Below, piece after piece: positions 1 through 6,859 of a stretch of DNA of 21,920 nt. The notes beneath the pieces were generated by a model that made no database searches, was not told the origin of the DNA, and saw only the letters and a program-made list of their open reading frames with translations. This stretch comes from SHYR01 sp034406555. Its GTDB lineage: Bacteria; Chloroflexota; Dehalococcoidia; UBA2979. The DNA lies in NCBI GenBank assembly GCA_034406555.1, contig DASCRM010000120.1:1-21920 (forward strand), in the 5' to 3' direction. The translations under genes were made by a program, and so were the position numbers. How positions within the stretch are numbered: position 1 is the first letter of the stretch; every line of letters begins with the position of its first letter.

Positions 1-252
<252 letters not shown>

Positions 253-355
253 GCGCAGACGAACAGTTTCAGGACAGGGTCGCGGGCGTCGTGGTCCGCA
301 ACCCTCGCAAGACCGCATCTCCCCGCGGGAGGGCGAGAGACGAAAGGGACGACAG

Positions 356-631
356 TTGGTTGTTCAGGTTCATGTCACGTCCGTGATTCAGAAAGTGGTT
401 GAGGATCAACGCGAGTTCGAAGCTGACGGCGAGACGATCGCCGAGCTGATGACGAACATCGAACAGCGCTACCCGGGGTTTCGTGAGCAGATCACGGACG
501 ACGCCGGCGAGTTCCACCGCTTCGTCAACATCTATCTCAACGACGAGGACATTCGCTACCTCGACGGTGCGCAGACCGCACTGAGCGACGGCGACGCGGT
601 CTCGATCCTGCCCGCCCTCGCCGGCGGCTAG
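356..631 (+). CDS. cysO: CysO-type sulfur carrier protein (MoaD/ThiS fold)
   Basis: This 91-aa beta-grasp carrier ends in the required diglycine (LPALAGG, then stop). The segment HRFVNIYLNDEDIRY, followed by LSDGDAVSILPALAGG, matches my memory of mycobacterial CysO (FVNIYVNDEDVR, ADGDSVTILPAVAGG) much better than generic MoaD. In the CysO pathway the terminal glycine becomes a thiocarboxylate and donates sulfur to O-phosphoserine on CysM. The start is a TTG at 356 with an AAAGGGA Shine-Dalgarno-like stretch about 8 nt upstream. No in-frame ATG exists near the N-terminus; the only nearby alternative is a GTG at 383, which would remove the first beta strand. It lies between the activating enzyme and cysM. 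Confidence 0.92.
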   Translation: MVVQVHVTSVIQKVVEDQREFEADGETIAELMTNIEQRYPGFREQITDDAGEFHRFVNIYLNDEDIRYLDGAQTALSDGDAVSILPALAGG

Positions 632-660
632 CCGCCGCGGCTGCTGAGACGGGGCGCACC

Positions 661-1596
661 GTGTTGTACGAAAACGTGCTCGAGCTGGTGGGGAACACCC
701 CGCTCGTGGAGATCGCCGTGCTCTCGCCGAAGCCCGAGGTGCGCATCTTCGCCAAGCTGGAGGTCCAGAACCCGACCGGGTCGGTGAAGGACCGCATTGC
801 TCGCCAGATGATCGCGAGGGCAGAGCGCGAGGGTGCGCTGAAGCCGGGGCAGATGATCCTGGAGCCGACCTCCGGCAACACCGGCATCTCGTTGGCGCTG
901 ATCGGGCGGCTGCGCGGCTACCCGGTGACGGTGGTGATGCCGGACGCGGTGAGCGCGGAGCGCACGGAACTGCTGCGCGCATACGGCGCGGAGATCATCT
1001 TCTCGCCCGGCGAGTTGGGCAGTAACGGCTCCGTGGCGATGGCACGGGAGGTCGCGGCGGAGCATCCGGACTGGTTCATGCCGTTCCAGTACGAGAACGA
1101 AGACAACCCGCGCGCCCACTACGAGACGACAGCCGAGGAGATCATCGCCGACCTGCCGGACGTCGATGTCTTCGTCGCTGGCCTCGGCACCGGCGGCACC
1201 CTCACCGGTGTCGGGCGGCGGCTGAAGGAGCACAACCCGGCCGTGCGGATCGTGGCGGCGGCGCCGCACCCCGGCGACCTCGTACAGGGGCTGCGCAGCC
1301 TCGAGGAGGGCTACATCCCACCGGTCTTCGACGAGACGGTGCTTGATGGCCGCATCGTCGTCGACTCGGCCAGCTCATTCCGGGCGACACAAGAGCTGAC
1401 GGAACGGGCGGGCATCTTCGCCGGGATCTCCAGCGGAGCGGTGATCCGCGCCGCCCAGCGCGTCGCCGAGCGGATGGATGAGGGCAAGGTCGTTTGCCTG
1501 CTCGCTGATGGTGGGTGGAAGTACCTCTCGACTGGCCTCTGGACGAGCGACTATGAGGAGATCGAGGAATCGGTAAGCGAGAAGCTGTGGTGGTAG
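661..1596 (+). CDS. cysM: CysM-type O-phosphoserine sulfhydrylase (CysO-thiocarboxylate dependent cysteine synthase)
   Basis: This 311-aa fold-type II PLP enzyme has VGNTPLVEI at 10-18, the PLP lysine in TGSVKDR (K43), the substrate loop TSGNTG (70-75) and the phosphate-binding GTGGT (176-180). The stretch QGLRSLEEG, with R212, corresponds to the arginine region (ALRNMDEG, R220) of M. tuberculosis CysM that selects O-phosphoserine over O-acetylserine. That correspondence is from memory. The protein ends in an aromatic EKLWW tail, as in the family where the C-terminus closes the active site. Context supports the assignment: cysO lies 29 nt upstream and the mec peptidase downstream. The start is GTG 661, with TTG 664 next to it as an alternative. 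Confidence 0.92.
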   Translation: MLYENVLELVGNTPLVEIAVLSPKPEVRIFAKLEVQNPTGSVKDRIARQMIARAEREGALKPGQMILEPTSGNTGISLALIGRLRGYPVTVVMPDAVSAERTELLRAYGAEIIFSPGELGSNGSVAMAREVAAEHPDWFMPFQYENEDNPRAHYETTAEEIIADLPDVDVFVAGLGTGGTLTGVGRRLKEHNPAVRIVAAAPHPGDLVQGLRSLEEGYIPPVFDETVLDGRIVVDSASSFRATQELTERAGIFAGISSGAVIRAAQRVAERMDEGKVVCLLADGGWKYLSTGLWTSDYEEIEESVSEKLWW

Positions 1597-1643
1597 CACG
1601 CCGCGCACGCTGCCGAATCTCATAAGACACAACGTGACGGGAG

Positions 1644-1661
1644 CGACCGCAGTCGCGGTCG
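1644..1661 (+). promoter_or_regulatory. Hairpin in the leader of the rhodanese gene
   Basis: CGACCGC, loop AGTC, GCGGTCG form a perfect 7-bp stem that ends a few nt before the strong GGGGGAG ribosome-binding site of the gene starting at 1677. It could modulate translation or stabilise the 5' end of a processed mRNA. No U-run follows, so a terminator is unlikely. Confidence 0.4.
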
Positions 1662-1676
1662 AAGGGGGAGAGAACG

Positions 1677-2495
1677 ATGGCTGACAAGCTGCTCACGGTC
1701 GACTGGGTCGCCGAGCACGGGGCCGATGAGAACGTGCGACTGGTTGAGGTGGACGTCGACATCGACGCCTACGGTGAGCGCCACATCGAGGGCGCGGTCG
1801 GCTGGGACTGGACGACCCAGCTCCAGGACCAGACGCGCCGCGACATCTTGACGAAGCAGGGCGTGGAGGAGTTGCTGAGCGCCTCCGGCATTGGCAACGA
1901 CACCCATGTCGTGCTCTACGGCGACAACAACAACTGGTTCGCCGCGTATGCCCTCTGGCTGCTGGAACTCTACGGGCACGAGAACGTCTCGCTGATGGAC
2001 GGGGGGCGCGTGAAGTGGCTGGTCGAGAGGCGCCCGACGACGCAGGCAGAGCCCCTGGTTGAGGCCATCTCGTACAGCGCTGAAGCCGCGGACCTCTCGC
2101 TGCGCGCGAAGCGCGATGACGTTTTGCACGCCGTCGGCGGCGGCACTCAATTCGTCGATGTGCGTAGCCCCGCCGAGTTCAGCGGCGAGGTGATAGCACC
2201 TCCGGGGATGAGCGAGACCGCGCAGCGTGGCGGACACATCCCGGGTGCGAAGAACATTCCATGGGCGCGCGCGGTGAACGAGGACGGGACGTTCCGTTCG
2301 GTCGATGAGCTGAAGGAGTTCTACCGAAGCGCCGGGCTCGCCGATGGCTCGACGATCGCCTACTGCCGCATCGGTGAGCGCTCCTCGCACACCTGGTTCG
2401 TGCTGAAGCACCTGCTCGGCTACGGCGAGGTGAAGAACTACGACGGCTCATGGACCGAGTACGGCTCGCTGATCGACGTGCCGATCGAGAAGTAG
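1677..2495 (+). CDS. Two-domain thiosulfate sulfurtransferase (rhodanese, CysA/SseA type)
   Basis: This 272-aa protein has two rhodanese modules. The N-terminal module has VLYGDNNNWFAAYALWLLE but no cysteine at the loop position, so it is inactive, as usual. The C-terminal module carries the active loop CRIGERSSHTWF, with catalytic C230, followed by KNYDGSWTEYG. This matches the mycobacterial CysA2/CysA3 type. Such enzymes take sulfane sulfur from thiosulfate or a similar donor as a Cys-persulfide. Because the upstream MoeB-like enzyme lacks its own rhodanese domain, this protein is the obvious candidate to load sulfur on adenylated CysO; that link is inferred. The ATG at 1677 follows an AGGGGGAG Shine-Dalgarno at 1663-1670. 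Confidence 0.9.
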   Translation: MADKLLTVDWVAEHGADENVRLVEVDVDIDAYGERHIEGAVGWDWTTQLQDQTRRDILTKQGVEELLSASGIGNDTHVVLYGDNNNWFAAYALWLLELYGHENVSLMDGGRVKWLVERRPTTQAEPLVEAISYSAEAADLSLRAKRDDVLHAVGGGTQFVDVRSPAEFSGEVIAPPGMSETAQRGGHIPGAKNIPWARAVNEDGTFRSVDELKEFYRSAGLADGSTIAYCRIGERSSHTWFVLKHLLGYGEVKNYDGSWTEYGSLIDVPIEK

Positions 2496-2499
2496 GCGA

Positions 2500-2891
2500 G
2501 TGACCTCGCCGAACTTCGACCTGGAGGTCGCGCTCCAGCGGCAAGTGCTCAGCCGCGCGCTGAAGGCCGGCGACCCGGGGCGGCTGCATCTGCGCTTTGA
2601 TGCGGCCGTGATCCAGCGCTACCGCGAGCTTGGCGGTTCGCAGATCGTGCGGACGCGGACGGTCGGCCGCGTCGCGTTGCCCGGCCGTCGGTCGCTGGAC
2701 GTCAGCATCTCCGCAGACGGCAGCGAGGTGCATCTACCGGTACGGGATCTGCTCGATCGGCTGCCCGAGGACGAGTGGCAGCACTGGGTCGACCATCTGA
2801 TCGTCGTGCCGTTCAGCGCAACTACCCGAAAATGCGACAGACGGCCGCCGCCTGTATCGACGACGGCGAGACGGAGGCGTGGGAGGGATAG
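2500..2891 (+). pseudogene. Conserved-looking hypothetical gene with a 1-base frameshift near 2811
   Basis: A GTG at 2500, 4 nt after the rhodanese stop, opens a frame that reads well to about 2811 (RFDAAVIQRYRELGG, RTRTVGRVALPGRR, VRDLLDRLPEDEWQHWVDHL). Past that point the same frame becomes an Arg/Pro-rich tail running into a dispersed repeat, with poor codon bias. The frame starting at 2811 instead gives VQRNYPKMRQTAAACIDDGE, then TEAWEG and a TAG at 2889-2891, with the GC-ending codons of its neighbours. Restoring one base (CCGTTCAG to CCGGTTCAG) joins both parts into a protein of about 130 aa. I do not recognise the family. Its place between the rhodanese and mec suggests a role in sulfur transfer or cysteine synthesis. 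The break could be real decay, an assembly error or a -1 frameshift. Confidence 0.65.
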
Positions 2892-2902
2892 GACGCGACT
2901 TC

Positions 2903-2980
2903 GCCGCGCTGTTCTCTCTGGATGGAACCCGCCCACCCGCCCGTAAGAAGCGGGGGCTTAGCCCCCTGCACCCCCCTCGA
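2903..2980 (+). repeat. Dispersed intergenic repeat, copy 1
   Basis: This is one of four related segments (others at 4962, 19111 and 21571). Shared order: GCCGCGCTGT, TCTGGATGGAACCCGCCCAC, CCGCCCGTAAGAAG, a G-run/C-run stem-loop, then CACCCCCCTCGA. In this copy the stem-loop is GGGGGC-TTA-GCCCCC. It starts 11 nt after the stop of the frameshifted gene and precedes mec. Confidence 0.85.
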
Positions 2981-3029
2981 CGCTCCGCCTTCGGCCCGCG
3001 CTGTCCGCGTCAGGCCCTGCCCTTTGCAA

Positions 3030-3052
3030 CCCCCTGTGGGGGCCCCCGGGGG
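3030..3052 (+). promoter_or_regulatory. Alternating C/G blocks with competing hairpins upstream of mec
   Basis: CCCCC-TGT-GGGGG-CCCCC-GGGGG allows at least three mutually exclusive stems: the first C block with the first G block, the adjoining G/C blocks, and the second C block with the last G block. It sits right before the predicted -10 of mec. It may act as a terminator for the upstream unit or simply be part of the repeat-derived spacer. Confidence 0.4.
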
Positions 3053-3058
3053 TAAGGT
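3053..3058 (+). promoter_or_regulatory. Predicted -10 (TAAGGT) for a leaderless mec mRNA
   Basis: TAAGGT is followed by exactly 6 nt (GGGCGC) and then the ATG at 3065. A start of transcription about 7 nt after the -10 would fall on the A of the ATG. The same geometry is found for folP and the glycosyltransferase gene. No convincing -35 is visible. Confidence 0.4.
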
Positions 3059-3064
3059 GGGCGC

Positions 3065-3517
3065 ATGGTCGAGATTGCTCGCGCGCTGGTGGACGAGATG
3101 GTCGCGCATTCGGGTGCGGACCTGCCGAACGAGGCGTGCGGCGTGGTGCATGCCGTCGATGGTGTGGCGACCTCCGTGCACCGCGTGACCAACGCGTCGG
3201 CGAGCCCGTATCGCTATGAGATGGCGCCGCTGGAGCAGTTGAAGCTCGAGGAGCGACGCGACACCGAGGGCGAGACGCTGTTCGCGATCTACCACTCGCA
3301 CGTGGCGTCGGAGGCGCGGCCGTCGCAGACCGACGTGAATATGGCGTTCTGGCCTCCGGGCGAGACGAATGGCAACCAGATGTATCCGGAGACGCTCTAC
3401 ATCGTCGTCTCGCTGGCGGACGAGACGACGCCCGATCGCGTTGTCCGCGCCTTCCACATCGTGCCCGCGGACGCCTACCTGGATTGCCTCGAAGAGGTCG
3501 CGGTAGAGGTCGTCTAG
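3065..3517 (+). CDS. mec: Mec-type JAMM/MPN+ metalloprotease (CysO-cysteine peptidase)
   Basis: This 150-aa single-domain JAMM protein has the complete zinc motif: E23 in LPNEACG, then H77-S-H79, seven residues, S87, two residues, D90 (YHSHVASEARPSQTD). In the mycobacterial pathway Mec hydrolyses the bond between CysO and cysteine, releasing free cysteine and regenerating the carrier. Its presence with cysO and cysM completes the three-gene core. It is separated from the rest by a damaged gene and a dispersed repeat, and probably has its own promoter, since a TAAGGT box lies 6 nt from the ATG. Other bacterial JAMM proteins act on different substrates, but the neighbourhood makes Mec the best call. 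Confidence 0.9.
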   Translation: MVEIARALVDEMVAHSGADLPNEACGVVHAVDGVATSVHRVTNASASPYRYEMAPLEQLKLEERRDTEGETLFAIYHSHVASEARPSQTDVNMAFWPPGETNGNQMYPETLYIVVSLADETTPDRVVRAFHIVPADAYLDCLEEVAVEVV

Positions 3518-3565
3518 CACCTGATCGACTTCCCGTAGTACCTCGGCCCCTCGTGACCTCGCTGC

Positions 3566-3571
3566 TAGGCT
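3566..3571 (+). promoter_or_regulatory. Extended -10 (TGCTAGGCT) for a leaderless folP mRNA
   Basis: TAGGCT is preceded by TGC, forming an extended -10, and lies 6 nt (GGTCGC) before the ATG at 3578. No Shine-Dalgarno can fit between them, which supports leaderless translation. Confidence 0.5.
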
Positions 3572-3577
3572 GGTCGC

Positions 3578-4426
3578 ATGGCTCCCACCGCGCCGCCGGC
3601 GTCGCTTCGCATCGGCAAGACGCTCTTCAAGTGGGGCACGCGCACGTACGTGATGGGCGTGATCAACGCCGCGCCGGACTCCTTCTCGGGCGACGGACTG
3701 CTCGATGCCGCTCTCGCCGCGGAGCGGGTGTGCGTGATGGTTGAGGCGGGTGCGGAGCTGATTGATGTTGGCGCGGAGTCGATGCGGCCGGACGCAGGCA
3801 CGGTCGATGCTGGCGAAGAGTGGGCGCGGCTCGGGCCGGCGCTGAGCGCCGTGCGCGATGCCGTTGATGTGCCGCTGAGCGTCGACACGGTGAAGGCGCA
3901 GGTCGCCGAGCGTGCGCTCGATGCGGGCGCCGACGCAGTGAACGACTTCAATGGCCTGCGCGAGGATTCGCAGATGGCGTCGGTGATCGCCCGCCGCGGT
4001 TGTGCGGCGATCTTGATGCACAACCAGCGTGGGCGAAGCAGTTCGAGCGACGTGATCGCCGACATCAGTGTAGGGCTGGAAGAGAGCCTGCGGATCGCGG
4101 AGCGGGCGGGCATCGACCACGAGTTGCTGATCCTCGACCCGGGTCTTGGCTTCGGCTGGGAGGTCGGGCAGAACCTGGAACTGCTGGCGCGCGTGGGGGC
4201 GCTGCGGCGGCTCGGGCGACCGCTACTGATCGGGACCTCGCGAAAGTCGACGATCGGCGCGCTGCTGAACCGGCCGGAGGGCGACCGGGTGTGGGGCACG
4301 GTAGCGACGGTCGCGCTGGCCGTCGAGGCGGGCATCGACATCGTGCGCGTGCATGACGTGGAGCAGATGGTCGCGGTTGTCCGGTTCCCCGATGCGGCGG
4401 TACGCCTGCCGGGCGAGACGCTGTGA
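3578..4426 (+). CDS. folP: Dihydropteroate synthase
   Basis: This 282-aa TIM-barrel enzyme of folate synthesis joins p-aminobenzoate to dihydropterin pyrophosphate. Motifs appear in order: MGVINAAPDSFSGDG at 26-40 (N30 is the usual metal/pyrophosphate ligand position), DVGAESMRP in the second loop, SVDTVKAQVAERALDAGA with AVNDFNG after it, DPGLGFG, IGTSRKSTIGALL (R222, K223) and the final VRVHDV. The usual DIGGESTRPG reads DVGAESMRPDAG here, a mild variation that may matter for sulfonamide contacts. Length is typical. It overlaps folK by GTGA, so the two are surely co-translated. Confidence 0.95.
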   Translation: MAPTAPPASLRIGKTLFKWGTRTYVMGVINAAPDSFSGDGLLDAALAAERVCVMVEAGAELIDVGAESMRPDAGTVDAGEEWARLGPALSAVRDAVDVPLSVDTVKAQVAERALDAGADAVNDFNGLREDSQMASVIARRGCAAILMHNQRGRSSSSDVIADISVGLEESLRIAERAGIDHELLILDPGLGFGWEVGQNLELLARVGALRRLGRPLLIGTSRKSTIGALLNRPEGDRVWGTVATVALAVEAGIDIVRVHDVEQMVAVVRFPDAAVRLPGETL

Positions 4427-4950
4427 CCGGCGCGGGCGAGCGCCGCGTCTGGCTGGCGCTCGGCGCGAACTTCGGTGCCCGCGTCGCGAACCTCCGAGGC
4501 GGCCTCGATGGGCTTGTCGCCGGCGGCGTGGCGATCGATGCGGTCTCGTCCGTCTACGACACGCCCGCGTGGCCTACGGGCGAAGGCGAGCCGCGCTACG
4601 CGAACATCGCGGCGAGCGGCGCGACGGGGCTGACGCCCCACGCGCTCCTGCGATTAGCGAAGCAGATCGAGGTGGCGACGGGCCGGAACCTCGATGCCCC
4701 TCGCAATAGTGCGAGGCCGCTGGATGTCGACATTCTCGCGATTGAGGGTGAGCTGCTGACAGCGCCCGACCTTGAGGTGCCGCATGTGCGGATGCACGAG
4801 CGGGCGTTTGTGCTGATGCCGTTGCTGGAGATCGCGCCTCGGTTCGTGCACCCGCGATTGGGGCGGACGGCTTCGGAACTACTCGGCCCCCTCGATCGGG
4901 ACGACATCGCGGTGATCGAGCTGCCGGGGTGGTGGCGCGCCGGGGAGTAG
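4423..4950 (+). CDS. folK: 2-amino-4-hydroxy-6-hydroxymethyldihydropteridine pyrophosphokinase (HPPK)
   Basis: This 175-aa protein supplies the pyrophosphorylated pterin used by FolP. It has the N-terminal LALGANFGARVANLR (family GSNLGDR...NL), the substrate loop YDTPAWPTGEGEPRYANIAA, the catalytic RPLDVDILAI (family RTLDLDIL) and the closing VPHVRMHERAFVLMPLLEIAP. The GTG start at 4423 shares GTGA with the folP stop. No dihydroneopterin aldolase (folB) is next to it. The C-terminus ends in a Trp-rich LPGWWRAGE. The gene is followed 11 nt later by repeat copy 2. Confidence 0.94.
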   Translation: MTGAGERRVWLALGANFGARVANLRGGLDGLVAGGVAIDAVSSVYDTPAWPTGEGEPRYANIAASGATGLTPHALLRLAKQIEVATGRNLDAPRNSARPLDVDILAIEGELLTAPDLEVPHVRMHERAFVLMPLLEIAPRFVHPRLGRTASELLGPLDRDDIAVIELPGWWRAGE

Positions 4951-4961
4951 CGTGCGACAGC

Positions 4962-5036
4962 GCCGCGCTGTTCTTCTGGATGGAATCCGCCCACCCACCC
5001 GTAAGAAGCGGAGGCTTCGCCCCTTGCCCCCCTCGA
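4962..5036 (+). repeat. Dispersed intergenic repeat, copy 2
   Basis: GCCGCGCTGTTCTTCTGGA, TGGAATCCGCCCACC and ACCCGTAAGAAGC are followed by a weaker stem (GGAGGC-TTC-GCCCCTT, one A:C mismatch) and CCCCCCTCGA-like sequence. It lies 11 nt after folK, in a gap between convergent genes. The rest of the gap (5037-5116) holds only degenerate GGAGYTGG-type repeats and no gene that I can support. Confidence 0.83.
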
Positions 5037-5116
5037 AGCCTCGCTTTGATCGTCGGATCGGAGCTGGCGTTGGAGTTGGCTTGGGATTTGGAGCTGGACG
5101 CTGTGCGCTTCGCGCG

Positions 5117-5380
5117 CTAGCTGGTAGGAGTCTCTGTCTCAGTGGGTGGTGCGGCCGGCGGTTCTGCGCTGGTGATGTCCAGGTCCTCTTCCCACTCGGT
5201 TGTAGCCATCGTGTAGCCGACCCAGAAGGCGAGCGCGGCGACGATGCCGAGGCCGGCGGCGACCGGGACGGCGATCGCCATGTAGGAGCGGCGGGCCATG
5301 CCGATCAGCACGAGGAAGACGGAGAGGCCGGCACCGCCCATCAGCGCCTGACCGAGCTGGCGAGACTGATCGACGTTCAT
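5117..5380 (-). CDS. Small two-helix membrane protein of unknown function
   Basis: This is an 87-aa protein read on the minus strand. A short polar N-terminus (MNVDQSRQLGQ) precedes two hydrophobic segments at about 13-29 and 33-58 separated by RR, then an acidic, Pro/Thr-rich tail (EEDLDI...PPAAPPTETETPTS). Its ATG overlaps the stop of the upstream Trm112-like gene by ATGA, so it is translationally coupled to it. The RR between the helices predicts a cytoplasmic hairpin turn with both ends outside, but the acidic tail makes this uncertain. I do not recognise a family, and the gene context gives no function. Confidence 0.65.
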   Translation of the reverse strand: MNVDQSRQLGQALMGGAGLSVFLVLIGMARRSYMAIAVPVAAGLGIVAALAFWVGYTMATTEWEEDLDITSAEPPAAPPTETETPTS

Positions 5381-5592
5381 GACGCGGTGTCCGCCGCCTC
5401 GGTCTCCATCTCGCGTCGCAGATCCGGAGGTAGCAGGTTCGGGATGCCGTCGGTGATTGGGTACGTCTCGTCGCATGTGGCGCAGTGCAGGGAGCCCTCG
5501 ATCACCTCGTCGTCCTCTTCGCGGTCGACGGTGAGCGTCAGTTCGTGCTTGCAGACGGGGCACGCGAGGATGTCCATCAGGTCGCGTCGCAT
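5377..5592 (-). CDS. Trm112/UPF0434-family zinc-binding protein
   Basis: This 71-aa minus-strand protein begins MRRDLMDILACPVCKHELTL and has two CxxC pairs (C11/C14 and C37/C40) that form a zinc site, followed by TYPITDGIPNLLP. This is the standard bacterial Trm112-like signature. In eukaryotes and archaea Trm112 activates methyltransferases that act on tRNA, rRNA and translation factors. Bacterial homologs are less well defined and may do the same or support sugar-nucleotide steps. The ATG at 5592 is preceded by a strong GGGAGGAG Shine-Dalgarno (minus strand, about 5600-5607). An acidic insert (REEDDEVIEG) lies between the two CxxC pairs. Confidence 0.9.
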   Translation of the reverse strand: MRRDLMDILACPVCKHELTLTVDREEDDEVIEGSLHCATCDETYPITDGIPNLLPPDLRREMETEAADTAS

Positions 5593-5667
5593 GTGGGTCT
5601 CCTCCCGCCGCAGGGAGCGGCCTAGTAGACTCAGACTCTCTCAGATTGGCTCGCGAGGCAAACTGCT

Positions 5668-6759
5668 GTGACCGACCGTATCCCGCTCCAGCGTTCCGTG
5701 GCGGTGGTGGGCGACGAGATGATCGTCGTGAAGCCGTCCGGCCGGTTCTTCGTGCCGATGATTCAGGTAGCGATCACCGGCGGCGCGGTCCTGCTGATCA
5801 TCTGGCTGCTGAACAACAACGGCTCTATCATCGTGATGATGCTGGCGTTGCTCGTGGCGATGCTGCTGGGGCCGGTCGCGGTGCTGGGGTTCGTCTACAA
5901 CTTCGCGGGCAGTGCCGTGATCATCGACCGCACGAAGCAGTCGGTGACGCTGCAGCAGGGCTTCCTCGGCCTCGGCATCGGCACCGCCGAACTGGTGCCG
6001 TTCTCACGTATCGGCTCGATCGAGGTGGCGGGCGACGCCGACGAGGAGTTGAGCAGCGGTGAGCTGCAGGACGTCGTGCACTGGGATCTGCTGATCGTGA
6101 AGGACAACGAGAAAGTCATGGAGATCGGCACCATCACCTCGCTGCGCCAGTTCGCCGGCGAGGGGCTGGAGCGTGCAAACCGGCTTGCTCGCGCCATTGC
6201 CGAGATGACCGAAGCGACCGCCGTCGAAGCGGTCTCCGAGGGGAACGATGAACCGATCGAGGCCGAGCCGGCCGTCGTCGCGCCTCGGCGGCGGGTCGAG
6301 CGCGGGGACCGCCGTCCGGTGCCGGGTCGGGCGGACGCAGTGGAGGAGGACGTCATGGATCGCGCGGTTGAGGTGATGGGTGAGGCGCGCACGATCGCGG
6401 TCGTCGGTGTCTCAGAGAGTCCCTCGCGTGACTCGCACGACGTCGCGCGTTACCTGATCGAGGCGGGCTATGAGGTCTACCTCGTGAATCCGACCCTCGA
6501 TCAGGAAGTGCTGGGGCGGCGCGTCTACGACAGCGTTCAGGAATTGCCGGAAGCGGTCGATATTGTTGACGTGTTCCGGAGATCCGAGCACGTGTCTCCG
6601 GTCGTCGATGACGCGATCGAGGCCGGTGCGAAGGTTGTCTGGATGCAGCTCGGGATCGTGAACGAGGAGGCCGCCGAACGGGCACGCGAGGCGGGCCTTG
6701 AGGTGGTGATGGATCGCTGCACAAAGATTGAGCATCGACGTCTGCTGGCGGAGGCATAG
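5668..6759 (+). CDS. Membrane protein fused to a CoA-binding (YccU-like) domain
   Basis: One open frame of 363 aa begins at GTG 5668. The N-terminal part has a beta-rich start, two transmembrane segments at about 31-50 and 53-79, and a beta-rich region (IIDRTKQSVTLQQGFLGLG ... VPFSRIGSIEVAG) that resembles membrane-tethered PH-like/DUF domains. A charged Arg/Glu linker covers about 190-229. From M230 on, it is a complete CoA-binding Rossmann domain (RTIAVVGVSESPSRDSHDVA, YEVYLVNP, DIVDVFRRSEHV, VVWMQLGIVNEEA, MDRCTKIEHRRL). YccU-like proteins are normally free-standing and about 135-140 aa. ATG 6355 (M230) has GGAGGAGGA 4 nt before it, so the CoA-binding part may also be made alone. The function of either part is not established. 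Confidence 0.78.
   Translation: MTDRIPLQRSVAVVGDEMIVVKPSGRFFVPMIQVAITGGAVLLIIWLLNNNGSIIVMMLALLVAMLLGPVAVLGFVYNFAGSAVIIDRTKQSVTLQQGFLGLGIGTAELVPFSRIGSIEVAGDADEELSSGELQDVVHWDLLIVKDNEKVMEIGTITSLRQFAGEGLERANRLARAIAEMTEATAVEAVSEGNDEPIEAEPAVVAPRRRVERGDRRPVPGRADAVEEDVMDRAVEVMGEARTIAVVGVSESPSRDSHDVARYLIEAGYEVYLVNPTLDQEVLGRRVYDSVQELPEAVDIVDVFRRSEHVSPVVDDAIEAGAKVVWMQLGIVNEEAAERAREAGLEVVMDRCTKIEHRRLLAEA
6342..6357 (+). promoter_or_regulatory. Internal ribosome-binding site and in-frame ATG for the CoA-binding domain
   Basis: GGAGGAGGA (6342-6350) lies 4 nt before an ATG at 6355 that is in frame with the fusion. Translation from here gives a 134-aa protein, the normal length of stand-alone YccU-like proteins. 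These bases also encode the EE residues of the linker, so the match could be a chance result of Glu codons. Confidence 0.45.
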
Positions 6760-6796
6760 CCCGCAACCGGCCCCGTCTGGCCCTCAAGAATGTCCG

Positions 6797-6805
6797 TGCT
6801 ACACT
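6797..6805 (+). promoter_or_regulatory. Extended -10 promoter of purF
   Basis: TGCTACACT is an extended -10 (TGN before TACACT) 53 nt before the purF start. The decamer TCCGTGCTAC recurs in the promoter of the DUF4389 gene near 20909. No good -35 is visible. Confidence 0.45.
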
Positions 6806-6815
6806 CGCCCTCTGG

Positions 6816-6859
6816 CACCCTCACAAGGGTGTGATCCCGATAGAGGGAGACCAATCGGG
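6816..6859 (+). promoter_or_regulatory. Two tandem hairpins in the purF leader, the second holding the ribosome-binding site
   Basis: Hairpin 1 is CACCCT-CACA-AGGGTG (6816-6831). Hairpin 2 is CCCGAT (6836-6841) with ATCGGG (6854-6859); its 12-nt loop contains the Shine-Dalgarno AGAGGGAG, and its last G is the first base of the GTG start. This layout could control initiation on purF. Confidence 0.45.

Noticed and set aside
253..355. Riboswitch before cysO
   Set aside because: Only a 5-bp stem (CTCCC-CGC-GGGAG) is visible; it matches no riboswitch consensus that I know.
2801..2830. Programmed -1 frameshift as explanation for the broken gene
   Set aside because: No slippery heptamer (X XXY YYZ) is seen at the switch; a 1-base deletion or an assembly error is simpler.
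2922..3188. Short + strand frames starting MEPAHPPVRSGG in the repeats (also at 19118 and 21533)
   Set aside because: The similar peptides come from the shared repeat DNA; the frames run into unrelated sequence and have no ribosome-binding site.
2822..4120. Long minus-strand open frame (432 codons) opposite mec and folP
   Set aside because: High-GC antisense shadow: the + strand holds two proteins with full family motifs, and the antisense product is His/Arg-rich without recognisable domains.
4952..5671. 239-codon + strand frame across repeat copy 2 and the minus-strand pair
   Set aside because: It crosses a repeat and is antisense to the Trm112-like gene with its two CxxC pairs; no coding signal.
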